Assembly (NCBI GenBank): GCA_026989395.1
Contig: JALSJK010000170.1
Coordinates: 1 to 37,832, forward strand
DNA from: Methylomonas sp.
GTDB lineage: Bacteria > Pseudomonadota > Gammaproteobacteria > Methylococcales > Methylomonadaceae
Direction of reading: 5' to 3'
DNA: 37,832 bases
Made by a program: the position numbers and the translations under genes. Below the pieces are notes generated by a model. The model searched no databases and was not told the origin of the DNA. It worked only from the letters and a program-made list of their open reading frames with translations. Of this stretch, positions 1 to 6,295 are shown one piece after another. How positions within the stretch are numbered: position 1 is the stretch's first letter; every line of letters starts with the position of its first letter.

Positions 1-115
1 ATGAAGTTTCTTTCTGTCGATGCGCGGGTCTTTTATGTTTGAAAAACATTCAATTATACTTTCACTCATGAGGCATTCCTTATATTTAAAATTAGAAATA
101 TCTCATAACTTACTT
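1..115. other. Window edge, no gene seen
   Basis: No coding region is supported here. The right part (about 76-134) is one copy of a roughly 60-bp direct repeat whose second copy lies at about 1745-1803. The repeat runs into the last codons of cbtA. Confidence 0.5.
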
Positions 116-835
116 TTAATTAATATAATTTAATGCGTTTGCCCTGGGCTGTAAACCTTTTTTTGTGAAAATTCCCTGGAAAATTCCTAATGCCAGCCAG
201 AATATCAGGTTTGCGATAATTGCCGCATTAATGAAGGATTTAACTATTGATTGAGGTGCTGCGCTTGCATGGACTTCAGGTTGAGGTGCACCAATTAAAT
301 GCGGTGAAATTAATATCAGGAGTCCAGATGCTTTCAGTAGCCAATTACCTGGAAAAACCAATAACGCCAGTCCGATTGCCGTTGCCAAAACAGTCGCAAG
401 CCACCATAACTGGCGGTCTTTAAGTGCTGCAGCTTCTGCGCCTGGAACTTCAGGTGGCAGACCCAACGCTGGAGCGACAAAAAACACCAGATAGCCTGCT
501 ATTCCCCATATCCCGCCTGTTAGCCAGTTTGTTTGTTTTCCGGATACCAGAATTGCTGCGCCTAACAGCATTGCAAAACTGAAAGCCATACTGATATTGG
601 CTAAGGCGGTATAAATTGTCCGTTCAATGCCATCTTCCGGTTGCCACTCTTCCATTTCATGGTTTTCTGTAGTTATTGGTGAAGAAATTTCAGTTGCAGC
701 ATGTTCAAAAATCTCAGCCTCAAACAAGGAAGGCATCACAAAAAAGTGTTGGATGATGGTCAAGAGTAGGCCGGCTAAAAGTCCGGAGACAGCAGCGGTT
801 AAAATAATATTTTTAATGTTGGTGAAATTAATCAT
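116..835 (-). CDS. cbtA: CbtA cobalt transporter subunit
   Basis: This is the membrane subunit of the CbtAB cobalt uptake system, which supplies cobalt for cobalamin synthesis. The 239-residue protein begins with the family's opening hydrophobic helix (ILTAAVSGLLAGLLLTIIQ). An acidic, His-containing loop (TTENHEMEEWQPEDG) follows, then the conserved stretch around GLPPEVPGAEAAALKDRQLWW and further membrane helices. I prefer the ATG at 835. A longer frame starts with TTG at 856 inside the cbtB stop region. The gene lies about 11 nt after cbtB on the same strand, so the two are co-transcribed behind the cobalamin riboswitch. The last codons (NALNYIN) and the stop fall inside the AT-rich direct repeat at 76-134. 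Family assignment is strong; transport of cobalt rather than another metal comes from family knowledge plus the riboswitch. Confidence 0.9.
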   Translation of the reverse strand: MINFTNIKNIILTAAVSGLLAGLLLTIIQHFFVMPSLFEAEIFEHAATEISSPITTENHEMEEWQPEDGIERTIYTALANISMAFSFAMLLGAAILVSGKQTNWLTGGIWGIAGYLVFFVAPALGLPPEVPGAEAAALKDRQLWWLATVLATAIGLALLVFPGNWLLKASGLLILISPHLIGAPQPEVHASAAPQSIVKSFINAAIIANLIFWLALGIFQGIFTKKGLQPRANALNYIN

Positions 836-846
836 CGCTATATTGC

Positions 847-1035
847 TTAATGACAAGGAAAACCAGCTGAATGGCGTCCATCGTGTGCGGCATTGTGTAA
901 AGCCGGTGTTTCAGCAAATCCAGTAAAAAAAAGTAATATTCCAGAGAATAAAGTGATTAATAATGCCGGTAAGATTTTATCCTGCCACAAGGATAATCCA
1001 GCATTTGATGTGATTAAACCAGAATTCGTAGACAT
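847..1035 (-). CDS. cbtB: CbtB small cobalt transporter subunit
   Basis: This is a 62-residue one-helix protein. The helix (LPALLITLFSGILLFFTGFAE) is followed by a short His-rich tail (HNAAHDGRHSAGFPCH), the usual CbtB pattern in which C-terminal histidines are thought to bind the metal. I chose the ATG at 1035 because AGAGGTG sits just upstream; the frame can be extended to a TTG at 1050, but that TTG overlaps the ribosome binding site. It is the first gene after the riboswitch and is followed directly by cbtA. Identification rests on size, tail and context, which agree well. Confidence 0.9.
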   Translation of the reverse strand: MSTNSGLITSNAGLSLWQDKILPALLITLFSGILLFFTGFAETPALHNAAHDGRHSAGFPCH

Positions 1036-1048
1036 AGCGACACCTCTC

Positions 1049-1076
1049 AAAAAAAACTGTTCCCAAAGCTGTGGGA
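1049..1076 (-). terminator. Possible riboswitch expression-platform hairpin
   Basis: Read on the minus strand, TCCCA and TGGGA pair around a CAGCTT loop and are followed by ACAG and a run of T, just before the cbtB ribosome binding site. This looks like a short terminator that cobalamin binding could favour. The 5-bp stem is weak, and control by masking the ribosome binding site is the alternative. Confidence 0.45.
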
Positions 1077-1149
1077 TTTTAAAGGAGGCGAAAAAAGACA
1101 GGCGTCAAGAGACACCATCTGAATCGCCCTCCGCAATTCAAATCAAAAA

Positions 1150-1320
1150 TTACTTCCGGGCCAGTATCCGGGCTTATGAGCGAATCTAGGATCAGAGTCA
1201 GCGCCTTCCCATGTTATTACACAGTGGCGTGTAGCTGACTTTATACTCAATTACCGTTGCGGGGGCAGCGTCGGCTTTGTTTATAAAGATCGCACCGACT
1301 TCCTGTTTAATTACCAAAGC
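1150..1320 (-). ncRNA. Cobalamin riboswitch
   Basis: On the minus strand the leader contains, in order, GGAAGTCGGTGCGAT, a CCGAC stem partner, the hallmark GCTGCCCCCGCAACGGTAA, CCACTGTG, GGGAAGGCGCTGACTC and AAGCCCGGATACTGGCC. These are the conserved elements of the adenosylcobalamin aptamer in the right order and spacing. It lies directly upstream of cbtB-cbtA and should shut them off when cobalamin is plentiful. The sequence match is direct; the response is family knowledge. Confidence 0.95.
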
Positions 1321-1537
1321 TAAGAAGCTTCAGCAAACCCGAAGAATTAATATCAGAAAATGATACGCTTTGCCAGTGAATCATGCAAGTAAAGATGCAT
1401 GTTAAGAAAGTGTTTCTTCAGTGGTATTGGGGCAGGACAAGCGCATTAAAATCAGCTCCCAAATAACAGCTTAAATCGGAAACCATCATTCCATACGGCT
1501 TTCGTCTTCCCTGAAAGTTATATCCAGGCTCCAAATA

Positions 1538-1700
1538 TATACTTCGCGCGGCCACATCTGCGGATTTCTAACGACTGATTTTTGCCGATAACTGCGTTAC
1601 TAAAACAGTTGCGTAGCTTGCTATGCGCCTGTTTTAGTGCCTTGCTTTCGACAAAAATCAGTGCGCTATAAATTCTGCATCCGTGACCGCGCGAAGTATA
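1538..1700 (-). repeat. Family A MITE-like inverted-repeat element, copy 1
   Basis: This 163-bp element has 18-bp terminal inverted repeats with one mismatch (TATACTTCGCGCGGCCAC on the left, complement of GTGACCGCGCGAAGTATA on the right). It carries no coding capacity. Related copies are at 20113-20276 and 35549-35713 in the opposite orientation. An internally deleted copy is at 29380-29643 and a half copy at 2853-2947. Confidence 0.85.
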
Positions 1701-1744
1701 GACTATTTTTCAGCCCCCTAATGGCTTCGAACGGCGTGAGAAGT

Positions 1745-1803
1745 TTCTTATATTTAAAATTAGGAAAATCTCATAATTTACTTTTAATTAATTTATTTTA
1801 ATG
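1745..1803. repeat. Direct repeat of the cbtA 3' end region
   Basis: About 60 bp closely match positions 76-134: both run from CTTATATTTAAAATTAG through TTTACTTTTAATTAAT or a near variant to TTTAATG. The first copy includes the cbtA stop codon. This copy may be a relic of a duplicated cbtA end or an intergenic repeat. Confidence 0.7.
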
Positions 1804-2095
1804 AGCTATTCCTGGCTATTTTGGGGGGTTAAGGAAAACTGGGAGTATTTCATATTTCGTGCAAAGCTATCAAAGAGTCAGTATGCAAATTAGCGCGATA
1901 ATTTGAGTCAGTCCACTGCCAAATATTTGAGAGTAGGTTTTAATTCATCTGCATTGAAGTATAAAATGTAATAAATAGCTATATACTTACTTTGCGTAGT
2001 CGTGATTGCGCGGAGTATAAGCAGTGGATGTCGTTTTTTCAGATCAGAGCTTCGTCCAATTTTTTGATTTGTAATTTGTGATGGTGAAATTTGAT

Positions 2096-2848
2096 ATGGA
2101 TAATCCCAACAGAGTTTATGAATTATTGTTAGATGCTTCAAATGACCAGCGTGAAGTTGAGCGTATTGTTATTGGTCAGGTCTGGACGGTTTGTCAGGCA
2201 AGTCATTCAGGTTTGGCAATGAGCCCTGCTATTGCAACTCGAACTTTGGCATGGGCAGGTACATTACAAGGCAAATCATTGCAGAAATTATCCACATGGG
2301 TAAAAGAATGGGACCCTTTCAAAGCTACAATCGGATTAGCAGCAATCAATTGCAGTATTAACAGTCAGGAAAGACTTACCGGCAAAATATTAGAGCCAGC
2401 GCCAGGGAAAGCTAATCTTGCCGTTTTTGAGCATTTCTTTCCTAAAATAAAAGATAAAAAAATAATTGTAATAGGTCATTACCCTGGTATTGAACGCTAT
2501 TATTCCCAATATAATCTTAAAGTGTTGGAGCGACAACCAGTGGATAGAGATTATCCTGATACAGCATCAGAATATTTTATAGCTGATGCTGATTGGGTTT
2601 TTGTTACTGCAACTTCAATCACCAATAAGACTTTTCCTCGGTTAATGGAGTTGTCTGCAAATACTAAAACAGTTTTGATGGGACCTAGTACACCATGGGT
2701 GACAGAATTAAGTAAATTTGGGGTTGATTATTTGGTTGGTGTCGATGTGGTTGACGCTGAGCAACTTTATCAAACTGCCGCAGAAGGTGGAGGGGTGCGG
2801 ATTTTTGAAGCAGCCGTCAGATATAAGGTGGTTGATTTATCTTCATAA
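2096..2848 (+). CDS. DUF4213/DUF364 protein, putative metal-chelate related
   Basis: This roughly 250-residue cytosolic protein matches the DUF364 family, annotated elsewhere as a putative heavy-metal chelation domain. An N-terminal DUF4213-like part covers about residues 1-95. A Rossmann-like domain follows (around KDKKIIVIGHYPGIERY, then ADADWVFVTATSITNKTF and TKTVLMGPSTPW). Family members often sit near metal uptake genes, which fits the cobalt genes on one side and molybdenum genes further along, but the substrate is unknown. I prefer the ATG at 2096 because GGTGA lies 8 nt upstream; an ATG at 2081 or GTG at 2078 would add five or six residues. It stands alone, and a truncated repeat element begins 5 nt after its stop. 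Confidence 0.75.
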   Translation: MDNPNRVYELLLDASNDQREVERIVIGQVWTVCQASHSGLAMSPAIATRTLAWAGTLQGKSLQKLSTWVKEWDPFKATIGLAAINCSINSQERLTGKILEPAPGKANLAVFEHFFPKIKDKKIIVIGHYPGIERYYSQYNLKVLERQPVDRDYPDTASEYFIADADWVFVTATSITNKTFPRLMELSANTKTVLMGPSTPWVTELSKFGVDYLVGVDVVDAEQLYQTAAEGGGVRIFEAAVRYKVVDLSS

Positions 2849-2852
2849 AAGT

Positions 2853-2966
2853 TATACTTAGCGCGACCACGACTTCAGATTTCTAACGACTGAGTTTTTG
2901 CCGATAGCTGCGTTACTAAAACAGTTGCGTAGCTTGGTATGCGCCTATTTCATGATCGTTCCTAAG
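2853..2966. repeat. Truncated family A element joined to a family C end
   Basis: Positions 2853-2947 match the first half of family A (TATACTTAGCGCGACCAC to TATGCGCCT). The sequence then changes to CTATTTCATGATCGTTCCTAAG, which resembles a family C end (compare TTATTCCGTGCTCGTTCCTAA at 14620-14640). The join lies near the core motif shared by both families. It covers the stop codon and last residues of the neighbouring minus-strand gene. Confidence 0.65.
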
Positions 2967-3805
2967 CTCATGGCTAAACGGAATCCCGACAATTTACTTT
3001 TACTGTCGGGCCTAAATCGTCCTCTAAATGCTGAACGGCAGAACTTGGCATCAAATCGCCAGCTACCACCCCTGCGAATACGAAAAGATCCATCGGCAGG
3101 ACCTTTAGGATTATTTTTGGGGCTGGTTTTGTAATAGTCAACTTCGTGCCAGTCCTGGACAAATTCCCAGACATTACCATGAACTTCATGCAACCCCCAG
3201 GGGTTGGCAGGTAAGGAACCAACGGGAACAGGCTGTTTTCTGTCAAGACCAATAATGTTGCCTTTGTACGGATAGTCACCATCATAATTCACTTGTGATG
3301 TGTTGATGTTATCGCCGAAAGAAAAGGCAGTCGTTGTACCTGCTCTGGTAGCATATTCCCATTCTGCTTCTGTTGGTAATCTAAATTGGAATCCGGTTTT
3401 GTTATGCAGTTTTTTTAAATAGATTTGAACATCTTCCCAGCTAATACTTTCAACCGGGCATTTTGCACCACACTCTTTAAAATGAGAAGGGTTGTTTCCC
3501 ATAACAGCTTCCCATTGAGCTTGTGTAATTTCGTATTTTCCGATTAAAAAATTTTTTGTAAGGCAAATTTTATGTTGATATTCTTCTTCTGCACGTTCTT
3601 TTTCTGTTGTGGGAGAGCCCATTAGAAAACAGCCGGCAGGTATGGCTATAAAATCGATTCCTGTTGTTGTTTTTATTTTTTCGATTGTCGCATCATAAAG
3701 GTGGAGTTTATTTTTTTGCGCGGGTGGCGGTGCGGCGCCTACTGAGTTAAAAAAAACAATGGGTATAGTGAGAAAGGTAATCAGTTTACGAATGGTTTTT
3801 TGCAT
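2945..3805 (-). CDS. Exported formylglycine-generating-enzyme-like (SUMF1 fold) protein
   Basis: A signal peptide (MQKTIRKLITFLTIPIVFFN) is followed by a complete SUMF1/FGE-sulfatase domain. Typical motifs are FIAIPAGCFLMGS, FLIGKYEITQAQWEAVMG, FRLPTEAEWEYATRAG, HGNVWEFVQDW and RRGGSW through GFRLA. True aerobic formylglycine-generating enzymes have a Cys pair spaced C-x4-C after GGS. Here the segment reads WRFDAKFC, with only the second Cys, so sulfatase activation is doubtful and a binding or structural role is more likely. I prefer the ATG at 3805; a TTG at 3823 would add six residues. The C-terminus LGTIMK and the TAG stop lie in repeat-derived DNA. It follows the membrane cytochrome gene on the same strand by about 67 nt, so both may act in the envelope. 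Confidence 0.85.
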   Translation of the reverse strand: MQKTIRKLITFLTIPIVFFNSVGAAPPPAQKNKLHLYDATIEKIKTTTGIDFIAIPAGCFLMGSPTTEKERAEEEYQHKICLTKNFLIGKYEITQAQWEAVMGNNPSHFKECGAKCPVESISWEDVQIYLKKLHNKTGFQFRLPTEAEWEYATRAGTTTAFSFGDNINTSQVNYDGDYPYKGNIIGLDRKQPVPVGSLPANPWGLHEVHGNVWEFVQDWHEVDYYKTSPKNNPKGPADGSFRIRRGGSWRFDAKFCRSAFRGRFRPDSKSKLSGFRLAMSLGTIMK

Positions 3806-3872
3806 AAGAAGGTTGCTATTCAATATTTAAGAGTACAGATGGAATACGTTAGTGTAGGCTAAGTTGTTCAAA

Positions 3873-4868
3873 CTAAATGGGATGTGCTGAAAACATATGT
3901 ACGGCAATAATATGAAATATCACAGAAACCATCATCATATAAAACAATGGTACATGCAGAAAATACCAGATACTCAATAAACGTTCATAAAATGAAAAGC
4001 TGGCAATTTTTTTGATGGTTTCATAATGAGCTGCTAGGAATTGATTTGCTTCCCTAAAGTTTTGCTTGTACATCTGTGATGTCCAATTATTGTTTTTTGT
4101 TAATTCTCTGAGCGCTTTTTTTAATATCTTTTTTGCCTTTGGTTTGGATGTCATGATTTGAGTATGGATGGATAACATCCGAAAAAAACATTTTAACAAT
4201 CCGGAAGAATCAACCTGTATATTATCGTTATATTTTTCAAGTGTGTTGAACAAATTCGGATTGACTTTGTTCAGTTGTGACAGTTGCTGTTGTGTAAAAA
4301 GATTGTCCAGTTGCAATTGTTCCAACTTTGCCTCGTTTTTGTATAATCCATAGCGAATCTTGTCATGCAAATAGCGTCCGACAATACCGCTGATGACGAC
4401 CACAATCATGCTGATCATTGCCACAGTTTCATTTGTGGAAGCGCCAAGACTGTAATTGCTGTGAAAGACAATAAGCACCGGACCAATAATTCCCAATATC
4501 ATGTGTATGGTGTACCAGGTTCGAGCCTGTCCCCAGTCACGCATTGATTTCAGGCGCTTTCGTAATGAATACAACAAGGTCAGCAACATCATGACAGAGC
4601 CAACAATACCCAGCCAATAGCCGAGGCCGGACTCTGCAGTGATATAATTTTCAAGATCTGCTTTCCAACCCAGGTAGAGAACAATCAATACCCCGATCGC
4701 AAATAAAACCGGAGTAATTTCTGCCCCGTGTGAAAGGTACATTTTTTCAATTTCCTGTTTTCTTTTTTCCAGGACTTGTTCCTCAGGGGCAGGTGGTTCT
4801 GAATGTGAATTTTTCGTGTTTAACGTAAAAGATGAATTTTCCATTTCTGTTTGGCTTGAAAATTGCAT
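3873..4868 (-). CDS. Ferric-reductase-like bis-haem b membrane protein
   Basis: This 331-residue membrane protein has about five helices and a long soluble coiled-coil-like region (roughly residues 170-290) before the last helix. Two helices each carry a His-x13-His pair: H122/H136 in IHMILGIIGPVLIVFH and H305/H319 in LHVPLFYMMMVSVIFH. This is the bis-haem signature of the ferric reductase/NADPH oxidase type, with two b haems stacked across the membrane. There is no flavin or NAD domain in the protein. The divergent neighbour at 4933 encodes a membrane-anchored ferredoxin/flavoprotein that could supply this part, so the pair may pass electrons from NAD(P)H across the inner membrane. The fold is supported by histidine spacing; partners and acceptor are inference. 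Confidence 0.7.
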   Translation of the reverse strand: MQFSSQTEMENSSFTLNTKNSHSEPPAPEEQVLEKRKQEIEKMYLSHGAEITPVLFAIGVLIVLYLGWKADLENYITAESGLGYWLGIVGSVMMLLTLLYSLRKRLKSMRDWGQARTWYTIHMILGIIGPVLIVFHSNYSLGASTNETVAMISMIVVVISGIVGRYLHDKIRYGLYKNEAKLEQLQLDNLFTQQQLSQLNKVNPNLFNTLEKYNDNIQVDSSGLLKCFFRMLSIHTQIMTSKPKAKKILKKALRELTKNNNWTSQMYKQNFREANQFLAAHYETIKKIASFSFYERLLSIWYFLHVPLFYMMMVSVIFHIIAVHMFSAHPI

Positions 4869-4876
4869 TTGAAAAT

Positions 4877-4894
4877 CATATATGAAGATATATG
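4877..4894. promoter_or_regulatory. Perfect inverted repeat in divergent promoter region
   Basis: CATATAT and ATATATG flank a GAAG spacer, a perfect 7-bp-arm palindrome in the 64-bp space between divergent redox genes. It is a candidate operator, though AT-rich palindromes also arise by chance. Confidence 0.35.
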
Positions 4895-4914
4895 CTTGAA
4901 TAAAAAAATAACAA

Positions 4915-4924
4915 CCTAATTAGG
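4915..4924 (+). promoter_or_regulatory. Palindrome overlapping a ribosome binding site
   Basis: CCTAATTAGG is a perfect 10-bp palindrome ending 8 nt before the ATG at 4933. Its right half supplies the TAGGA ribosome binding site, so a bound protein or a hairpin could affect translation of the flavoprotein gene. Confidence 0.35.
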
Positions 4925-4932
4925 AATAAAAA

Positions 4933-6294
4933 ATGTTTTTTCAAAATTTGGACAACTTTGTCAGTGAATTAATCAAACAGTATTCGCACCAGATACTTAT
5001 GCTTGTTTATCTGATTCCATTGATCATTATTTATCTGATTTATTTATATTGCAAGTACAGAGTTCATCGCCGATCTTCTCAAGTTTTGAAAGAAGCTATC
5101 GAGGATGGTATGACGCAGCCTGCATCATTACATCCTGTGATTAATCATAACCGTTGTATTGGCTGTCGTGCCTGCGTTATTGCTTGCCCTGAAAGCCATA
5201 ATCATGTTTTGGGCATGATTAATAACAAGGCGGTATTAACAAATCCGGCTGCATGTATTGGACATGGGCCATGTAAAGATGTTTGTCCTGTTGATGCGAT
5301 AACATTGGTATTTGGTACTGAAGAACGCGGCGTGGAGATTCCTAATGTAGACAAGAATTTTGAAACCAATGTGCCTGGAGTTTTTATTGCCGGTGAGATT
5401 GGCGGCATGGGTTTGATTCACAATGCGATTAATCAGGGTATCCAGGCGATGAATGCCATCTATCACAAAATCAAAGGAGACCAAAATAATGGTGATCTGG
5501 ATGTTGTTATTGTTGGCGCAGGTCCCGCCGGTATTGCTGCATCATTGGCGGCAATGGAAAAAAACCTTAAATTCAAGACCATCGAACAGGATTCGCTTGG
5601 TGGTGTGGTTGCACATTATCCAAGAGGCAAGCTGGTGATGACAGAGCCAGTTGAATTGCCGCTTGAAGGCAAAGTACCTATCAAGGAAACGAGCAAGGAA
5701 GAATTGCTTGGTTTCTGGCAAAAAGTGGTTAAAAAAACAGGCTTGAAAATCGATTTTAACGAAAGGGTAAAAACCGTCAAGCCCCATGAAAACGGTTTCG
5801 AGGTTATCCTAGAAAAAGGTGTATTAAAGACCCGGGCTGTGTTGTTAGCCATTGGTCGACAAGGGACACCCAGAAAGCTTGAAGTGGAAGGAGAAGATCT
5901 CAGCAAGGTGGTGTATCGTCTGGTTGATGCAGAGCAGTTTCGTAATCAGCATGTCCTGGTTGTCGGTGGTGGCGATAGTGCACTTGAAGCGGCTTACAGT
6001 ATTTCCCAGGAACCTGGGACAAGAGTTTCGTTGTCATATCGGGGAGAGGCTTTTACCCGCGCTAAAAAGAAAAACAGGGAAAATGTAAAATCGGCGGCTG
6101 ATGAGGGAAAATTACAGATCTTTTTTAACTCCCAAGTGTTGAAAATTGAACCTCACAGTGTTTTGTTAGAACAAGATGGGAACCAAATCAAGCTGGAAAA
6201 TGATGCGGTTATTGTTTGCATAGGGGGGGTATTACCCACCGGCTTTTTACAGGACATTGGCATTAAATATGATACAAAATTTGGTACGACATAA
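4933..6294 (+). CDS. Membrane-anchored ferredoxin/FAD-NAD(P) oxidoreductase fusion
   Basis: The 453-residue protein has an N-terminal membrane helix (about 20-40) and a two-cluster ferredoxin domain. The first cluster has four Cys (C75, C78, C81, C85-P). The second reads C108-x2-H111-x2-C114-x3-C118-P, with His replacing one Cys. Next comes the sequence TNVPGVFIAGEIGGMG (145-160), which in thioredoxin-reductase-type flavoproteins lies at the C-terminus. Then follow the FAD Rossmann motif VVIVGAGPAG (191-200) and an NAD(P) motif VLVVGGGDSA (341-350). The protein ends soon after VIVCIGGVLPTGF and lacks a second C-terminal FAD motif, so the flavoprotein part appears circularly permuted. It probably moves electrons between NAD(P)H and iron-sulfur clusters next to the divergent b-haem protein. 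TAGGA precedes the ATG. Substrate unknown. Confidence 0.8.
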   Translation: MFFQNLDNFVSELIKQYSHQILMLVYLIPLIIIYLIYLYCKYRVHRRSSQVLKEAIEDGMTQPASLHPVINHNRCIGCRACVIACPESHNHVLGMINNKAVLTNPAACIGHGPCKDVCPVDAITLVFGTEERGVEIPNVDKNFETNVPGVFIAGEIGGMGLIHNAINQGIQAMNAIYHKIKGDQNNGDLDVVIVGAGPAGIAASLAAMEKNLKFKTIEQDSLGGVVAHYPRGKLVMTEPVELPLEGKVPIKETSKEELLGFWQKVVKKTGLKIDFNERVKTVKPHENGFEVILEKGVLKTRAVLLAIGRQGTPRKLEVEGEDLSKVVYRLVDAEQFRNQHVLVVGGGDSALEAAYSISQEPGTRVSLSYRGEAFTRAKKKNRENVKSAADEGKLQIFFNSQVLKIEPHSVLLEQDGNQIKLENDAVIVCIGGVLPTGFLQDIGIKYDTKFGTT

Positions 6295-6295
6295 T

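Larger units (their letters stand above)
1321..2080. other. Intergenic region with repeat elements
   Basis: No gene is supported in this 0.76-kb stretch. It holds one complete family A inverted-repeat element (1538-1700) and the second copy of the roughly 60-bp direct repeat (about 1745-1803). The remainder shows no clear promoter or reading frame. Confidence 0.5.
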
